Shown here piece after piece: positions 9,345-19,540 of a stretch of 64,000 nt of DNA. Within the stretch, counting starts at the first letter, position 1; each line of letters starts with the position of its first letter. This DNA is from Gallionellaceae bacterium. Its GTDB lineage: Bacteria; Pseudomonadota; Gammaproteobacteria; Burkholderiales; Thiobacillaceae. The notes below the pieces were generated by a model. That model was not told where the DNA came from and ran no database searches. It saw only the letters and a list, made by a program, of their open reading frames with translations. The DNA lies in contig JAQTLN010000004.1 of NCBI GenBank assembly GCA_028714875.1, positions 62,001 to 126,000 on the forward strand, written 5' to 3'. Position numbers and translations under genes: made by a program.

Positions 9345-9848
9345 TCACTCGATGCTTTGCAGGTAGGCCACGAGATCGCGGATGTCCTGTTCGGCCAGTA
9401 GTCCGAAAGTGCCGAAGGCCGGCATCACGGTATTGGGGTTGAAGATGCGGGGATCGAATATCTGCTGGAATATCAGGGGGTCGGCATGCTTGTACTGCTT
9501 GTAATGCACCATCGGGCTGCCCACGTTGCCCGGCCATTCGTCGCCCGGCAGGGTGTGGCAGGTGATGCACCACTCCCAGGCCAGCGCCTTGCCGCGCGCC
9601 TTGTCGCCAGCCAGCGGCAGCTTCATCGCGAAGCGGGTCGGTTCCGGCGTGGCGCGCCGATCCTGGTAGCTGAGGGTCAGCCAGCGCGTGAAATCGCGCT
9701 TGTACGGCGCCCATTCCAGGCGGCCGCTATTGACGATGATTTGCGGCGCCATGGTCTTGCCGTCGCTCACGCCGGCGTCACTCGGTATCTCGGCACACCA
9801 CACTGGGGTTGCGAGCAACAAGGCCAACCCGGCTAGTAACAAACGCAT
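9345..9848 (-). CDS. soxX: SoxX, monoheme cytochrome c subunit of SoxAX
   Basis: From the ATG at 9848, which has GGAG seven bases upstream, the product has 167 residues. It has a signal peptide ending near residue 19, the heme motif CITCH at 94-98, and a likely axial Met at 142 in NTVMPAFGTFG. These match SoxX, the electron-accepting partner of SoxA. The frame stays open upstream to 9980, but that extension is only the translation of a palindromic repeat and should not be called as protein. soxX-soxA is a two-gene operon. Confidence 0.92.
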   Translation of the reverse strand: MRLLLAGLALLLATPVWCAEIPSDAGVSDGKTMAPQIIVNSGRLEWAPYKRDFTRWLTLSYQDRRATPEPTRFAMKLPLAGDKARGKALAWEWCITCHTLPGDEWPGNVGSPMVHYKQYKHADPLIFQQIFDPRIFNPNTVMPAFGTFGLLAEQDIRDLVAYLQSIE

Positions 9849-9913
9849 GGCACTCTCCAAATTTGCGGCGGCGGCGGCCACCCTTCGCGGTCGTACTTTT
9901 GTACCAATCAGGC

Positions 9914-9989
9914 CGTAGGGTGTGGTGAGCGTAGCGAACCGCACCACGCAATTCTTGATGCGGTTCGCTACGCTCACCACATCCTACGA
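9914..9989. repeat. Palindromic repeat, family B (GTAGGATGTGGTGAGC/GAACCGCA)
   Basis: The left arm CGTAGGGTGTGGTGAGCGTA pairs with the right arm ending CTCACCACATCCTACG. Copies occur at 23847, 29329 and 30565. This copy is flanked by imperfect 22-base direct repeats at 9891-9912 and 10031-10052 (both beginning TCGTACTTT). The stretch from 9849 to 10069 holds no gene. Confidence 0.85.
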
Positions 9990-10069
9990 GCCATCCATTC
10001 GTTTCATGATGGCTGACTACCAGCAGCTCATCGTACTTTCGTACTAATCGGCTTTCAGGATACCAGCCA

Positions 10070-10816
10070 TCAAGCGGGTGCCAAAACCCCATCGGTCAAG
10101 CGCAGCACACGTCCCAGACGCGCGGCCAGATCGGGGTCGTGGGTGACGACCAGAAAGGCGGTGCCATGTTGTTTCGAGATGTCCATGAGCAGGTCCTGGA
10201 TGCGTCCGGCGCTGTGCCGGTCCAGGTTGCCGGTGGGCTCGTCCATCAGCACGCAGGCCGGCTGCGTGACCAGGGCGCGGGCGATGGCGGCACGCTGGCG
10301 TTCGCCGCCGGAGAGTTCGCCGGGTCGATGCGTCATGCGGTGGCCCAGGCCCACTTCCTCCAGCCATTTCGCCGCTTCGGCCAGCGCGCTTTCACGTTCC
10401 TGGCGACGGATCAACAGCGGCATGGCGACGTTTTCCTGGGCGGTGAATTCCTGCAGCAGATGATGAAACTGGTAGACGAAGCCCAGCGCCCGATTGCGCA
10501 GGCGCCCGCGCGCCAGTTCCGAGAGCGACCAGATCGCCTCGCCCGCCACCCGCACTTCCCCCGCATCGGGTTTGTCCAGCCCGCCCAGCACATGCAGCAA
10601 AGTGCTCTTGCCGGCCCCGGACGCGCCCATCACCGCGATGTGCTCGTTCGCCATTACCGCCAGGTCGATGTCGGCCAGTACCTGCACTTCCAGCGGGCCC
10701 TGCCAGTAACTCTTGCGCAGGCCGGTACAGGCCAGCACAGGCTCCTGTAGCGCAGGCTTCCAGCCTGCGTCGGAAACTTGCAGGCTGGAAGCCTGCGCTA
10801 CAACGGCCTCACTCAT
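10070..10816 (-). CDS. lolD: LolD, ATP-binding protein of the lipoprotein-releasing complex
   Basis: This 248-residue ABC ATPase has Walker [10 protein letters not shown], signature motif LSGGERQR and Walker [14 protein letters not shown], and its family-typical segment [14 protein letters not shown] identifies LolD. With LolC/E it extracts outer-membrane lipoproteins from the inner membrane and passes them to LolA. Residues 5-24 (ASSLQ...AGWKPALQ) are encoded by a family C palindromic repeat and are not part of the normal family N-terminus. The start overlaps the lolC stop by eight bases. Confidence 0.93.
   Translation of the reverse strand: MSEAVVAQASSLQVSDAGWKPALQEPVLACTGLRKSYWQGPLEVQVLADIDLAVMANEHIAVMGASGAGKSTLLHVLGGLDKPDAGEVRVAGEAIWSLSELARGRLRNRALGFVYQFHHLLQEFTAQENVAMPLLIRRQERESALAEAAKWLEEVGLGHRMTHRPGELSGGERQRAAIARALVTQPACVLMDEPTGNLDRHSAGRIQDLLMDISKQHGTAFLVVTHDPDLAARLGRVLRLTDGVLAPA
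10745..10803. repeat. Palindromic repeat, family C, in frame inside lolD
   Basis: The arms CTGTAGCGCAGGCTTCCAGC and GCTGGAAGCCTGCGCTACA are inverted around a short loop. The repeat lies entirely within the 5' end of lolD and is read through as about 20 extra residues. Related copies lie at 14198, 32679 and 49658. Confidence 0.9.
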
Positions 10817-12053
10817 AGCGCAATGCCTCCGCCGGCTGCACCCGGGCCGCGCGCCAACTCGGATACAGCGTCGCCAGGAACGCCAGCACCAGCGCGACCA
10901 GGCCGATGGTCGTCACGTCGCCCCAGATCAGCTTGGAGGGCAGCTTCGAGATGTAATAGACGTCGGCCGGAAACAGATCCATGCCCACCAAACGTTCGAT
11001 CCAGGGCACCACGGTTTCCACGTTGAGCGCGAGCAAAATGCCGGATGCCATGCCGAGCAGGGTGCCGATGACGCCGATCAGGCTGCCCTGCACCATGAAG
11101 ATGGCCATGATGCTGGAGGGGCTGGCGCCCAGCGTGCGCAGGATGGCGATGTCGGCCTGCTTGTCGGTGACCGCCATGACCAGGGTGGAGACGATGTTGA
11201 ACGCGGCCACCGCGACGATCAGCGTGAGAATGATGAACATCATGCGTTTCTCGATTTGCACCGCCTGGAAAAAGCTGGTGTGGCTCATGGTCCAGTCGGA
11301 CAAGGTGTAGTCGCCGCGCAGGGTCTTCGCGAGTTCGCGCAGCACCCAGGGCGCGCGATCCATGTCCGCCAGCTTCACGCGTAGGCCGCTGACGTTGTCG
11401 CCCAGGCGGTAGAGTTTTTGCGCATCTTGCAGGTGGATCAGCGCGAGGCCCGAGTCGTACTCGAACATGCCCATGCGGAAAATGCCCACCACGGTGAACT
11501 GCTTGATGCGCGGCAACATGCCGGCTGGCGTCACCACGCCCTGCGGCGCGATGAGCGCGACCTTGTCGCCCTTGAAAGCGCCCAGGGAGCGCGCCAGATC
11601 GGCGCCCAGGACGATGCCGAATTCACCCGGCTTGAGATCGGCAAGCGAGCCGCTGACCATTTTCTTGGCGAACTCCGCCACCTTGCTTTCTTCCGCAGGC
11701 AGCAGACCACGCACCAGCGCCCCCTTGGTTTCGCCGCCCAGCGCCAGCAATGCCTGGCCGCTGATATAGGGCGCCATGCCGCGCACTTCCGGGTGTTTTT
11801 CCACCTGCCGCGCGAGCGTCGGCCAGTCCGCCAGTTGCCCGCTCGGGCCGCTGATTTCCATGTGCGCGGCAACCCCGAGGATGCGGTCGCGCAATTCCTC
11901 CTGGAAACCATTCATGACGGAAAGCACCACGATCAGCGCCATCACCCCAAGGGCGATGCCCGCCATCGAGGTCATGGAAATGAAGGAGATGAAGTGGTTG
12001 CGGCGCTTGGCGCGGGTATAGCGCAGGCCGATGGTGAGTTCGTAGGGCAGCAT
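10809..12053 (-). CDS. lolC: LolC/LolE family lipoprotein-releasing permease
   Basis: From the start [24 protein letters not shown] the protein has 414 residues. It shows the MacB/FtsX-type layout of one N-terminal helix (about 24-48), a large periplasmic domain and three C-terminal helices ([21 protein letters not shown] onward). The family motif ILRTLGASP is present. It is the membrane part of the Lol exporter, paired with the overlapping lolD. Only one permease gene is present here, as in species that use a single LolC/E-type (LolF) protein. The frame extends upstream to 12173, but this N-terminus is the conserved one. Confidence 0.9.
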   Translation of the reverse strand: MLPYELTIGLRYTRAKRRNHFISFISMTSMAGIALGVMALIVVLSVMNGFQEELRDRILGVAAHMEISGPSGQLADWPTLARQVEKHPEVRGMAPYISGQALLALGGETKGALVRGLLPAEESKVAEFAKKMVSGSLADLKPGEFGIVLGADLARSLGAFKGDKVALIAPQGVVTPAGMLPRIKQFTVVGIFRMGMFEYDSGLALIHLQDAQKLYRLGDNVSGLRVKLADMDRAPWVLRELAKTLRGDYTLSDWTMSHTSFFQAVQIEKRMMFIILTLIVAVAAFNIVSTLVMAVTDKQADIAILRTLGASPSSIMAIFMVQGSLIGVIGTLLGMASGILLALNVETVVPWIERLVGMDLFPADVYYISKLPSKLIWGDVTTIGLVALVLAFLATLYPSWRAARVQPAEALRYE

Positions 12054-12157
12054 GGGGGGCGGAGTCTGCCACAGGCGGAAGGCGGGAGGTAGAGCGACCG
12101 GCAGCGATGGCGCGCGCTGATGAGAACCAAGACGGATCAATCCGCTGGATAAGCACA

Positions 12158-12182
12158 CGCCCCCCTTTACCAAAGGGGGGTA
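12158..12182. repeat. Palindromic repeat fragment, family A
   Basis: CCCCCCTTTACCAAAGGGGGG forms a perfect-armed hairpin directly after minE in its transcription direction. It could serve as a simple hairpin at the end of the min operon transcript, although no U-run follows. Confidence 0.65.
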
Positions 12183-12186
12183 AGAC

Positions 12187-12468
12187 TTACAGCACGCGCT
12201 GGTTTTCCGGCAGGGTGATGTTCAGTTCCAGCACGTCGTACTCGCCATGTTTGTCCAGTTGCACCTTGATCATCTGGCGGTCGATGTGGATGTACTTGGC
12301 GATGACTTCGAGCAGTTCTTCCTGCAGCGCGGGCAGATAGTCGGGGGTGGCGGCGCCGCGCCCGGCGCGTTCGTGGGCGAGGATGATCTGCAGGCGTTCC
12401 TTGGCGACGACGGCGGTTCTTTTCTCAGGGCCGCGCAGGTAGTCGAGCAGGTTATCGATCAGGGACAT
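12187..12468 (-). CDS. minE: MinE, cell division topological specificity factor
   Basis: The 93-residue protein has the MinE layout: an N-terminal membrane-targeting and MinD-binding segment (AVVAKERLQIILAHERAG) and a C-terminal dimerisation domain (LQEELLEVIAKYIHID...VLELNITLPE). It drives MinCD oscillation so that the Z ring forms at mid-cell. It follows minD with one base between stop and start region, completing the minCDE operon. Confidence 0.95.
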   Translation of the reverse strand: MSLIDNLLDYLRGPEKRTAVVAKERLQIILAHERAGRGAATPDYLPALQEELLEVIAKYIHIDRQMIKVQLDKHGEYDVLELNITLPENQRVL

Positions 12469-12469
12469 A

Positions 12470-13282
12470 TCAGCGGCCTCCGAATAGTCGTTTCAACAAG
12501 CCCACCTTTTCGGCGGTGACGAAGCGCATCGGGATGTCTTCGCCCATGAAGCGGGCCACCACGTCCTTGTAGGCATCGGCGACATCGCTTTTTTCCAGAT
12601 GGATGGCCGGCGTGCCCGAGTTGGAGGCTTGCAGCACGGATTCCGATTCCGGGATGACGCCGAGCAGGGGAATGCGCAGGATTTCCTGGATGTCGTCCAC
12701 CGACAGCATTTCGCCCGCCGCCACCCGGCCGGGGTTGTAGCGCGTCACCAGCAGGTGTTCCTTGACCGGGTCGAGCTTGTCCACCGCGCGCTTCGACTTG
12801 GCGGCGAGGATGCCCAGAATGCGGTCGGAGTCGCGCACCGAGGACACTTCCGGGTTGGTTACCACCAGCGCCTCATCGGCGTAGTACATGGCGGAGAAGG
12901 CGCCGTGCTCGATGCCGGCGGGCGAGTCGCAGACGATGTAGTCGAAGGTTTCCTTCAATTCGTCGATGATCTTGCCCACACCTTCCAGGGAGAGCGCGTC
13001 CTTGTCGCGGGTCTGCGAGGCGGGCAGGACGAACAGGTTGTCGCAGTGCTTGTCCTTGATCAGGGCGCGGTTCAGGTTGGCGTCGCCATTGATGACATTG
13101 ATGATGTCGAACACCACGCGCCGCTCGCAGCCCATGATCAGGTCGAGGTTGCGCAGGCCGACGTCGAAGTCGATCACCACGGTTTTGTTGCCGCGCAGCG
13201 CGAGGCCGCTGGAGAAGCTGGCGCTGGTGGTGGTCTTGCCCACCCCGCCCTTGCCGGAGGTCACTACGATGACTTTTGCCAC
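12470..13282 (-). CDS. minD: MinD, septum-site-determining ATPase
   Basis: The 270-residue ParA/MinD-type ATPase has the deviant Walker A KGGVGKTTTSA at residues 10-20, with the signature lysine, and the conserved VVIDFDVGLRNLDLIMG. A C-terminal amphipathic tail (VGLLKRLFGG) is the membrane-targeting helix. MinD recruits MinC to the membrane and is stimulated by MinE. Middle gene of minC-minD-minE on the minus strand. Confidence 0.97.
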   Translation of the reverse strand: MAKVIVVTSGKGGVGKTTTSASFSSGLALRGNKTVVIDFDVGLRNLDLIMGCERRVVFDIINVINGDANLNRALIKDKHCDNLFVLPASQTRDKDALSLEGVGKIIDELKETFDYIVCDSPAGIEHGAFSAMYYADEALVVTNPEVSSVRDSDRILGILAAKSKRAVDKLDPVKEHLLVTRYNPGRVAAGEMLSVDDIQEILRIPLLGVIPESESVLQASNSGTPAIHLEKSDVADAYKDVVARFMGEDIPMRFVTAEKVGLLKRLFGGR

Positions 13283-13340
13283 TTTTGCCTATCCCTCACC
13301 TAACAGAAAAATGTTGCGCATTATCGCCGGCTTCGCCGTT

Positions 13341-14126
13341 TCAGCGAACCGACGTGAGAGCGGCCAGCGTGACCTGCTCGCCATCGAGAAAGACTTGTAC
13401 CGATTTGCTCCGTAGCGGCGCCGGGATGCCGTCTTCGAAAACCTGAAAATAGCCGGCGATGGAAACCAGTTCCGCCTCCATACATTGCGCGAAGATGCGC
13501 GCGCCGGTATCGCCGCGCGCTCCGGCCAGGGCGCGGCCACGCAGGGGGGCATAGACGTGGATGTCGCCATCGGCGATCAATTCCGCGCCGGCATTGACGA
13601 TGGCCAACACCACCAGATCGCCGCCCTCGGCGTGGATGCGCTGGCCGGCGCGCACCGGTTTGTCGATCACCAGGGTAGGGCGGCGCGGTGGGGCGGCGGC
13701 GGGCGGCGCTTCCACAACGGTCGCGGGCGCTTCGGGAACCGATTCCGGCGCGGGCTGTGGTTCCGGGGTCGGTTCGGGCGGGGGCGCCACAACCGGCTTT
13801 TTTTCCGCCCTGCCTTCCGGGAACAGGCCAAGGCCGGCCGCGCGGGCGGCCGCGCGCTGCGCCTCGGAGCCGCCGATCACCCCGGCGATGGCCATGCCGC
13901 AACTGCGCATGAAGGCGGCGAGGTGCGCGAAATCCGGGGTGGTGTCGCTGTCGGCGATGGCGGCCAGGCCCAGCGCCACCGGCGCGCCGGCGAAGAAGTC
14001 GGGCATCTGGGCCAGGTGAGCTTCCAACTGCGCCTTGAACAGCGCCATGTCGGGCGTCATCGCGTGCAGCACGAATAGCGGCAGGCTGGCGTTCTTGATC
14101 TTGAGGGCCGGGGTGTCTTTGGGCAT
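13341..14126 (-). CDS. minC: MinC, septum formation inhibitor
   Basis: The 261-residue protein has an N-terminal FtsZ-inhibiting domain (about 5-110). A proline/alanine-rich linker (APPPEPTPEPQPAPE onward, about 125-155) leads to a C-terminal beta-helix domain (PVRAGQRIHAEGGDLVVLAIVNAGAELIADGDIHVYAPLRGRALAGA) that binds MinD. It is first in the minCDE operon, with 58 bases before minD. Confidence 0.94.
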   Translation of the reverse strand: MPKDTPALKIKNASLPLFVLHAMTPDMALFKAQLEAHLAQMPDFFAGAPVALGLAAIADSDTTPDFAHLAAFMRSCGMAIAGVIGGSEAQRAAARAAGLGLFPEGRAEKKPVVAPPPEPTPEPQPAPESVPEAPATVVEAPPAAAPPRRPTLVIDKPVRAGQRIHAEGGDLVVLAIVNAGAELIADGDIHVYAPLRGRALAGARGDTGARIFAQCMEAELVSIAGYFQVFEDGIPAPLRSKSVQVFLDGEQVTLAALTSVR

Positions 14127-14197
14127 GAGCAGTGGTGGTAGGCCGGCGGAAGGGTGCGCATTATCCCGGATTGTTTGCGAGGCGTGGTAGGCACACT

Positions 14198-14269
14198 TGT
14201 AGCGCCGGCTTCCAGCCGGCTTCGTATTTCTGATCAGGCCAACGAGCCGGCTGGAAGCCGGCGCTACAG
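14198..14269. repeat. Palindromic repeat, family C, overlapping the aminotransferase stop codon
   Basis: TGTAGCGCCGGCTTCCAGCC on the left pairs with GGCTGGAAGCCGGCGCTACA on the right. The TAG stop of the aminotransferase (14264-14266, minus strand) is the TAG inside TGTAGCGCC, so the repeat sets the end of that protein. Confidence 0.85.
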
Positions 14270-15484
14270 CGCCGCCTCTATCCGCGCCAGTGCCTCGCGG
14301 ATACGTTCGGCGGACGTGGTGTAGGCGAAGCGCACATGGCGGTCGGCCTGGTGCGTACCGAAGTCGGTGCCTGGCGTGATGGCGATGCCGGCTTCCAGCA
14401 ACAGCTTTTCCGCGAAGGCTTCGGAGGTCATGCCGAAGCGGTCGATACCGGCATAAATGTAAAAAGCGCCCGCCGGTTCCACCGGAACATCGAAGCCCAG
14501 GCGGCGCAATTCCGGCAGCAACAGGTCGCGGCGCGCGCGCAACTCCGCCTTGCGCGCTTCCAGCAACAGCCGCGTTTCCGGCCGCAAGGCGGCGAGGGCG
14601 GCGTGCTGGGCGACGGTGGGCGCGGAGAGAAACAGGTTCTGCGCCAGCTTGTCGATGGCTGGCATCAACGATGGCGGTGCCAGCAGCCAGCCCAGGCGCC
14701 AGCCGGTCATCAGGAAATACTTTGAAAAACTGTTGATGACGATCACGTCGTCGCCGAGAGCGGCGGCGGAACGTTCCTTCGAGTAACCGCCGCGTATGTG
14801 GCGCTCGAAGTTCCCCTCTCCCTGTGGGAGAGGGGCTAGGGGTGAGGGGCCGTAGATCAGCTCGTGATAAATCTCATCAACGATCAGCCAGCCACCACGC
14901 GCCTTCACCACTTCATGAATGGCGCGCAATTCGGCGGCGGCGATCACCGTGCCGGTGGGGTTGCCGGGATTCGCCACCAGCACGCCCCGGGTGCGTGGCC
15001 CCCAGTGTTGCTCAACGAGTTGCGCCGTCAACTGGAACGCCGTCTCCGCCCCCACCGGCACGCCGACCCCGCGCGCTTCCACAACGCGCGCGAAATGCCG
15101 ATTGCAGGGATAGCCAGGGTCGGCCAGCAATACTTCATCGCCCGGATCGAACAGCGCCGCCATCACCAGCAGCAGCGCGCCGGAAGCGCCTGGGGTGACG
15201 CAGACGCGGGCGGGATCGACCGCGACGCCGTGATGCTCACCGTAATAACCGGCGATGGCCTCGCGTAATGGCGGCAGGCCCAGTGCCGGGGTGTAGTGGG
15301 TGTGGCCCGCGCGTAGCGCCGCGATGCCGGCCTCGACGATGGGCGCCGGGGTGGCGAAGTCCGGCTCGCCCACCTCCATGTGGACGATGTCCTGGCCCGC
15401 TGCCTCCAGCGCCCGCGCCCGCGCCAGGATGGCCATGACGCGGAAGGGTTCGATGTCCTGAGTGCGATGAGCCGGTTTGGTCAT
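14264..15484 (-). CDS. Pyridoxal-phosphate-dependent class I/II aminotransferase
   Basis: The 406-residue protein belongs to fold type I, aspartate-aminotransferase-like. It has HMEVGEPDF near the N-terminus, the substrate/PLP motif NPGNPTGTVI, the VDEIYHELIYG segment, and the PLP-binding lysine in NSFSKYFLMTGWRLGW. It transfers amino groups between an amino acid and a 2-oxo acid; the substrate cannot be told from sequence. Between LIYG and DDVIVINSFSK lie about 32 extra residues that begin PSPLAPLPQGEG and come from a repeat element. The stop codon also lies in a repeat. Activity depends on this insertion being tolerated in a loop. Confidence 0.85.
   Translation of the reverse strand: MTKPAHRTQDIEPFRVMAILARARALEAAGQDIVHMEVGEPDFATPAPIVEAGIAALRAGHTHYTPALGLPPLREAIAGYYGEHHGVAVDPARVCVTPGASGALLLVMAALFDPGDEVLLADPGYPCNRHFARVVEARGVGVPVGAETAFQLTAQLVEQHWGPRTRGVLVANPGNPTGTVIAAAELRAIHEVVKARGGWLIVDEIYHELIYGPSPLAPLPQGEGNFERHIRGGYSKERSAAALGDDVIVINSFSKYFLMTGWRLGWLLAPPSLMPAIDKLAQNLFLSAPTVAQHAALAALRPETRLLLEARKAELRARRDLLLPELRRLGFDVPVEPAGAFYIYAGIDRFGMTSEAFAEKLLLEAGIAITPGTDFGTHQADRHVRFAYTTSAERIREALARIEAAL
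14814..14853. repeat. G/C-rich palindromic repeat in frame inside the aminotransferase gene
   Basis: CCCTCTCCCTGTGGGAGAGG followed by GGCTAGGGGTGAGGGGC forms a compact hairpin and is translated on the minus strand as SPLAPLPQGEG. A similar element is read in a different frame in the acyl ligase at 35500-35545. Confidence 0.8.
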
Positions 15485-15526
15485 GCGATTGGGTACCGTT
15501 GCCGTTGAAATCCGGTGGGCACCCGG

Positions 15527-15630
15527 CGTAGGTCAGGTTGCGGTTTCTTCGCTACCTGACGATCCACCCTCAAACTTCGAGATTGATGGAACGATCGTCA
15601 GGTAGTCGCTACGCGCCAACCTGACCTACT
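15527..15630. repeat. Long inverted repeat, family D (GTAGGTCAGGTTGC/CAACCTGACCTAC)
   Basis: The left arm CGTAGGTCAGGTTGCGGTTT is followed by CGCTACCTGACGAT, and the right side carries ATCGTCAGGTAG and CCAACCTGACCTAC in inverted order. A second copy lies at 58580-58671. It fills the gap between the aminotransferase and the thioredoxin gene. Confidence 0.85.
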
Positions 15631-15657
15631 CCGGAATGGCGAAGCGTGGGGTATTGA

Positions 15658-16041
15658 TCAACCCAGATGCGCCTCGATGAATTCGCGCACGAAGTGTTCC
15701 GGCTTGGCGGAGTGGAAGCGATCGACTTCCTCGCCGTTCTTGAACAGCAGCACGGTGGGAAAGCCGCGGGCGCCGTAGCGGCCGGCGATTTTCATGTTGT
15801 CGCCTTCATCCACTTCGATCTTGGCCAAGCGTACTTTGCCGGCATAGGTGGGGATCACCTTGAGCAGCACCGGGGTGAGGAAATGGCAGGGGCCGCACCA
15901 GTCGGCCCACATGTCGACCATGACCAGATGGTCTTTCGAGGCCTCGATCACGTCGGCCTCGAAGTGGTGCAGGTCGGTGTCGAAAATGCATTTGTCGCAA
16001 GCCGCGTGCGCGTGCTGGTGGTCATGGTGTTGCAGAGTCAT
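15658..16041 (-). CDS. Thioredoxin-fold protein with His-rich N-terminus and extra CxxC
   Basis: The 127-residue cytosolic protein has the thioredoxin active site WCGPC at 48-52 and a cis-proline in RGFPTVLLF. Before the fold lies a histidine-rich stretch (residues 5-12 with five His) and a second CxxC, CDKC at 15-18; this could bind a metal ion, which is inference. The ATG at 16041 overlaps the end of mtfA by 20 bases, so translation is coupled to that zinc peptidase. No signal peptide is seen. Confidence 0.85.
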   Translation of the reverse strand: MTLQHHDHQHAHAACDKCIFDTDLHHFEADVIEASKDHLVMVDMWADWCGPCHFLTPVLLKVIPTYAGKVRLAKIEVDEGDNMKIAGRYGARGFPTVLLFKNGEEVDRFHSAKPEHFVREFIEAHLG

Positions 16042-16801
16042 AGAAGCGCTCCATCGGGTCTTGCCGGTAGAACCGGCGCATCTGTTCATACACCGCCGGG
16101 TAGGCTTCGATCAACGCCTCCGGCAAATCGAAAAAATATTCCGTGAGCACGGCGAAGAACTCGGCCGGACTTTCCGCCGCGTAGGGGTCGATTTCCGTTT
16201 CTTCGCCGGCATCGGCGCGGCGGCGGAAATCCTCATAAGCGGGGTTGAAGGCCGCGGCCCAGTCTTCCACCCGCATGTCACCGTGCAGCGGCGGCAGGCC
16301 GTTGACGCCGCCACCGCCCATATCCAGCTTGTGCGCGAATTCGTGAATCACCACGTCATAACCCTCGCCCCGGCCGGACCCTTTCAGGTCGTCCAGCGAC
16401 AGGATCAGCGGGCCACCGGCCCAGGCTTCGCCGCTGCGCAAATGGTGCATGGCGTGGACGATGCCGTGCTCATCCATTTCTTCCGCGTCGTGAATGAACT
16501 GCGCCGGGTAGAGCACCACTTCGTGCCAGCCCTGATACCAGGACACGCCCAGTTTCAGGATGGGTAGCGCGGCGCGCGCGGCGATGCCGGCAATGTCCGC
16601 GCCCGTGGGCCGCGCGTCGGCCACCGGAGTAAAGGTCTTGTCGGCCAGGAGTTGCAGGGCCAGGGTTTGCAGGTGGCTGTAGTCTTCGTCGCTGAACCCG
16701 GCGAACAGCGGCAGATTCAGCGCCCTGTCCCAATCCGCCGCGGACGGCGCGGGCACCGGCCGCGGTTTGGCGAAGAGGGTGTCGAGGAATCCCTTAGCCA
16801 T
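16022..16801 (-). CDS. mtfA: MtfA-family zinc-dependent peptidase
   Basis: The 259-residue protein has the zinc motif HEFAHKLD (H153, E154, H157) and a downstream glutamate, E214 in SPAEFFAVLTEYFF, as expected for MtfA/YeeI. In E. coli MtfA is a cytosolic aminopeptidase that binds the Mlc repressor of glucose uptake genes. The length matches the family. The gene overlaps the His-rich thioredoxin downstream. Whether Mlc exists in this organism is not visible here. Confidence 0.88.
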   Translation of the reverse strand: MAKGFLDTLFAKPRPVPAPSAADWDRALNLPLFAGFSDEDYSHLQTLALQLLADKTFTPVADARPTGADIAGIAARAALPILKLGVSWYQGWHEVVLYPAQFIHDAEEMDEHGIVHAMHHLRSGEAWAGGPLILSLDDLKGSGRGEGYDVVIHEFAHKLDMGGGGVNGLPPLHGDMRVEDWAAAFNPAYEDFRRRADAGEETEIDPYAAESPAEFFAVLTEYFFDLPEALIEAYPAVYEQMRRFYRQDPMERFYDSATP

Positions 16802-16807
16802 ACCGCG

Positions 16808-17233
16808 TCACGGCAGGAAGTCCGCGAGCCGGGTTCCCACGCGCAGGCTGTCGATCTGGCCGAAATGGGCATCGAAACTCATGAGTGCCACCCCGTGTTC
16901 CAGGGCGCTGGCGGCGATCCACAAATCGTTGGTGGGAATGGGCGTGCCCCTGCGGCGCAGGGCGGCATAGACCAGGGCATAGAGGTCGGCAGTGGCAGTG
17001 GTCGTCGGTGCCTGTTCAACTCGCGGCGAGGCAAGAAAACGCGACAGCTCCTCGCGGTTCTCGGCTTCGCGGTTGCCGGCCGCGAAACCCGCCAGCAATT
17101 CGCCCAGCACCGTCACGCTGATCAGGAGGCGATCCGCCTGGCGTAGCACCGCCAGAACCTCGGCATCGCCCCGCTTGAATGCGGTGTAGGCGTTGGTATC
17201 CAGCGCCAGCGGTCTCACCGGTTCGAGCTCCAC
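16808..17233 (-). CDS. PIN-domain toxin, VapC/FitB family
   Basis: The 141-residue protein has the four acidic positions of PIN nucleases: D12 in ALDTNAY, E45 in TVLGELLAGF, the aspartate of TNDLWIAA, and the final one in SFDAHFG. PIN toxins cleave tRNA or other RNA in a metal-dependent way and are held in check by the cognate antitoxin. Its start lies inside the antitoxin gene (19-base overlap), so the two are co-translated. It is followed six bases later by mtfA. Confidence 0.88.
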   Translation of the reverse strand: MELEPVRPLALDTNAYTAFKRGDAEVLAVLRQADRLLISVTVLGELLAGFAAGNREAENREELSRFLASPRVEQAPTTTATADLYALVYAALRRRGTPIPTNDLWIAASALEHGVALMSFDAHFGQIDSLRVGTRLADFLP

Positions 17234-17478
17234 AAGTCCGGATCGACCTCGGCAAAGGCTTGCGTGGCCTGCTGAAAGTCGCGCTCGTCCTGGGCGCTCC
17301 AGGTGCCGGCGAGGTCGTCCAGATCATGGTGTTCGACCTTGGTGGGCAGACTGGCTCCCACCGCCTCGCCCAGCAGGCGCACCACCAGACCGTTCACGCT
17401 CGCGGAATCGCGCAGCGCCCTGGCCTTCAAGGCATTGAGTACCGTAGGGTCCAGGCCGCGTAAGCTCAGATTTGCCAT
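17215..17478 (-). CDS. FitA-like ribbon-helix-helix antitoxin
   Basis: From MANLSLRGLDPTVLNALKARA the product has 87 residues, with an N-terminal ribbon-helix-helix DNA-binding domain typical of FitA/VapB and an acidic C-terminal tail that would wrap the PIN toxin. An earlier in-frame start at 17499 is unlikely because it lies inside the operator; AGGTGA precedes the chosen ATG. It overlaps the toxin gene. Confidence 0.85.
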   Translation of the reverse strand: MANLSLRGLDPTVLNALKARALRDSASVNGLVVRLLGEAVGASLPTKVEHHDLDDLAGTWSAQDERDFQQATQAFAEVDPDLWSSNR

Positions 17479-17490
17479 GCCATCACCTAT

Positions 17491-17509
17491 TGCCATCAAA
17501 TTGATGGCA
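17491..17509. promoter_or_regulatory. Perfect palindromic operator before the FitA/VapC-type pair
   Basis: TGCCATCAAATTGATGGCA is a perfect 9+1+9 inverted repeat that ends 13 bases before the antitoxin start codon. Autorepression through such palindromes is the normal mode for ribbon-helix-helix antitoxins. Confidence 0.75.
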
Positions 17510-17565
17510 CGGATTGTAGCATTTCGTCGGGCTCCGGTTTTGAGCCCCAGTGAACGAATCCTGAC

Positions 17566-19404
<1,839 letters not shown>

Positions 19405-19540
19405 GGGGGGCAACCGTTAGAAAAAAGCCGCGCATTCTAGCATGGCGATCTTCCCGATTTTGTTACCGAGACGTTGCGCCGCCGGTTTTTGCTGACTCGT
19501 GGCATAGCCGCCGCAATCCGGAATGAGCTAGTCTCGCCCC

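Noticed and set aside
9849-9980. N-terminal extension of SoxX
   Set aside because: The open stretch is the translation of a family B repeat and lies before a clear signal peptide and Shine-Dalgarno site.
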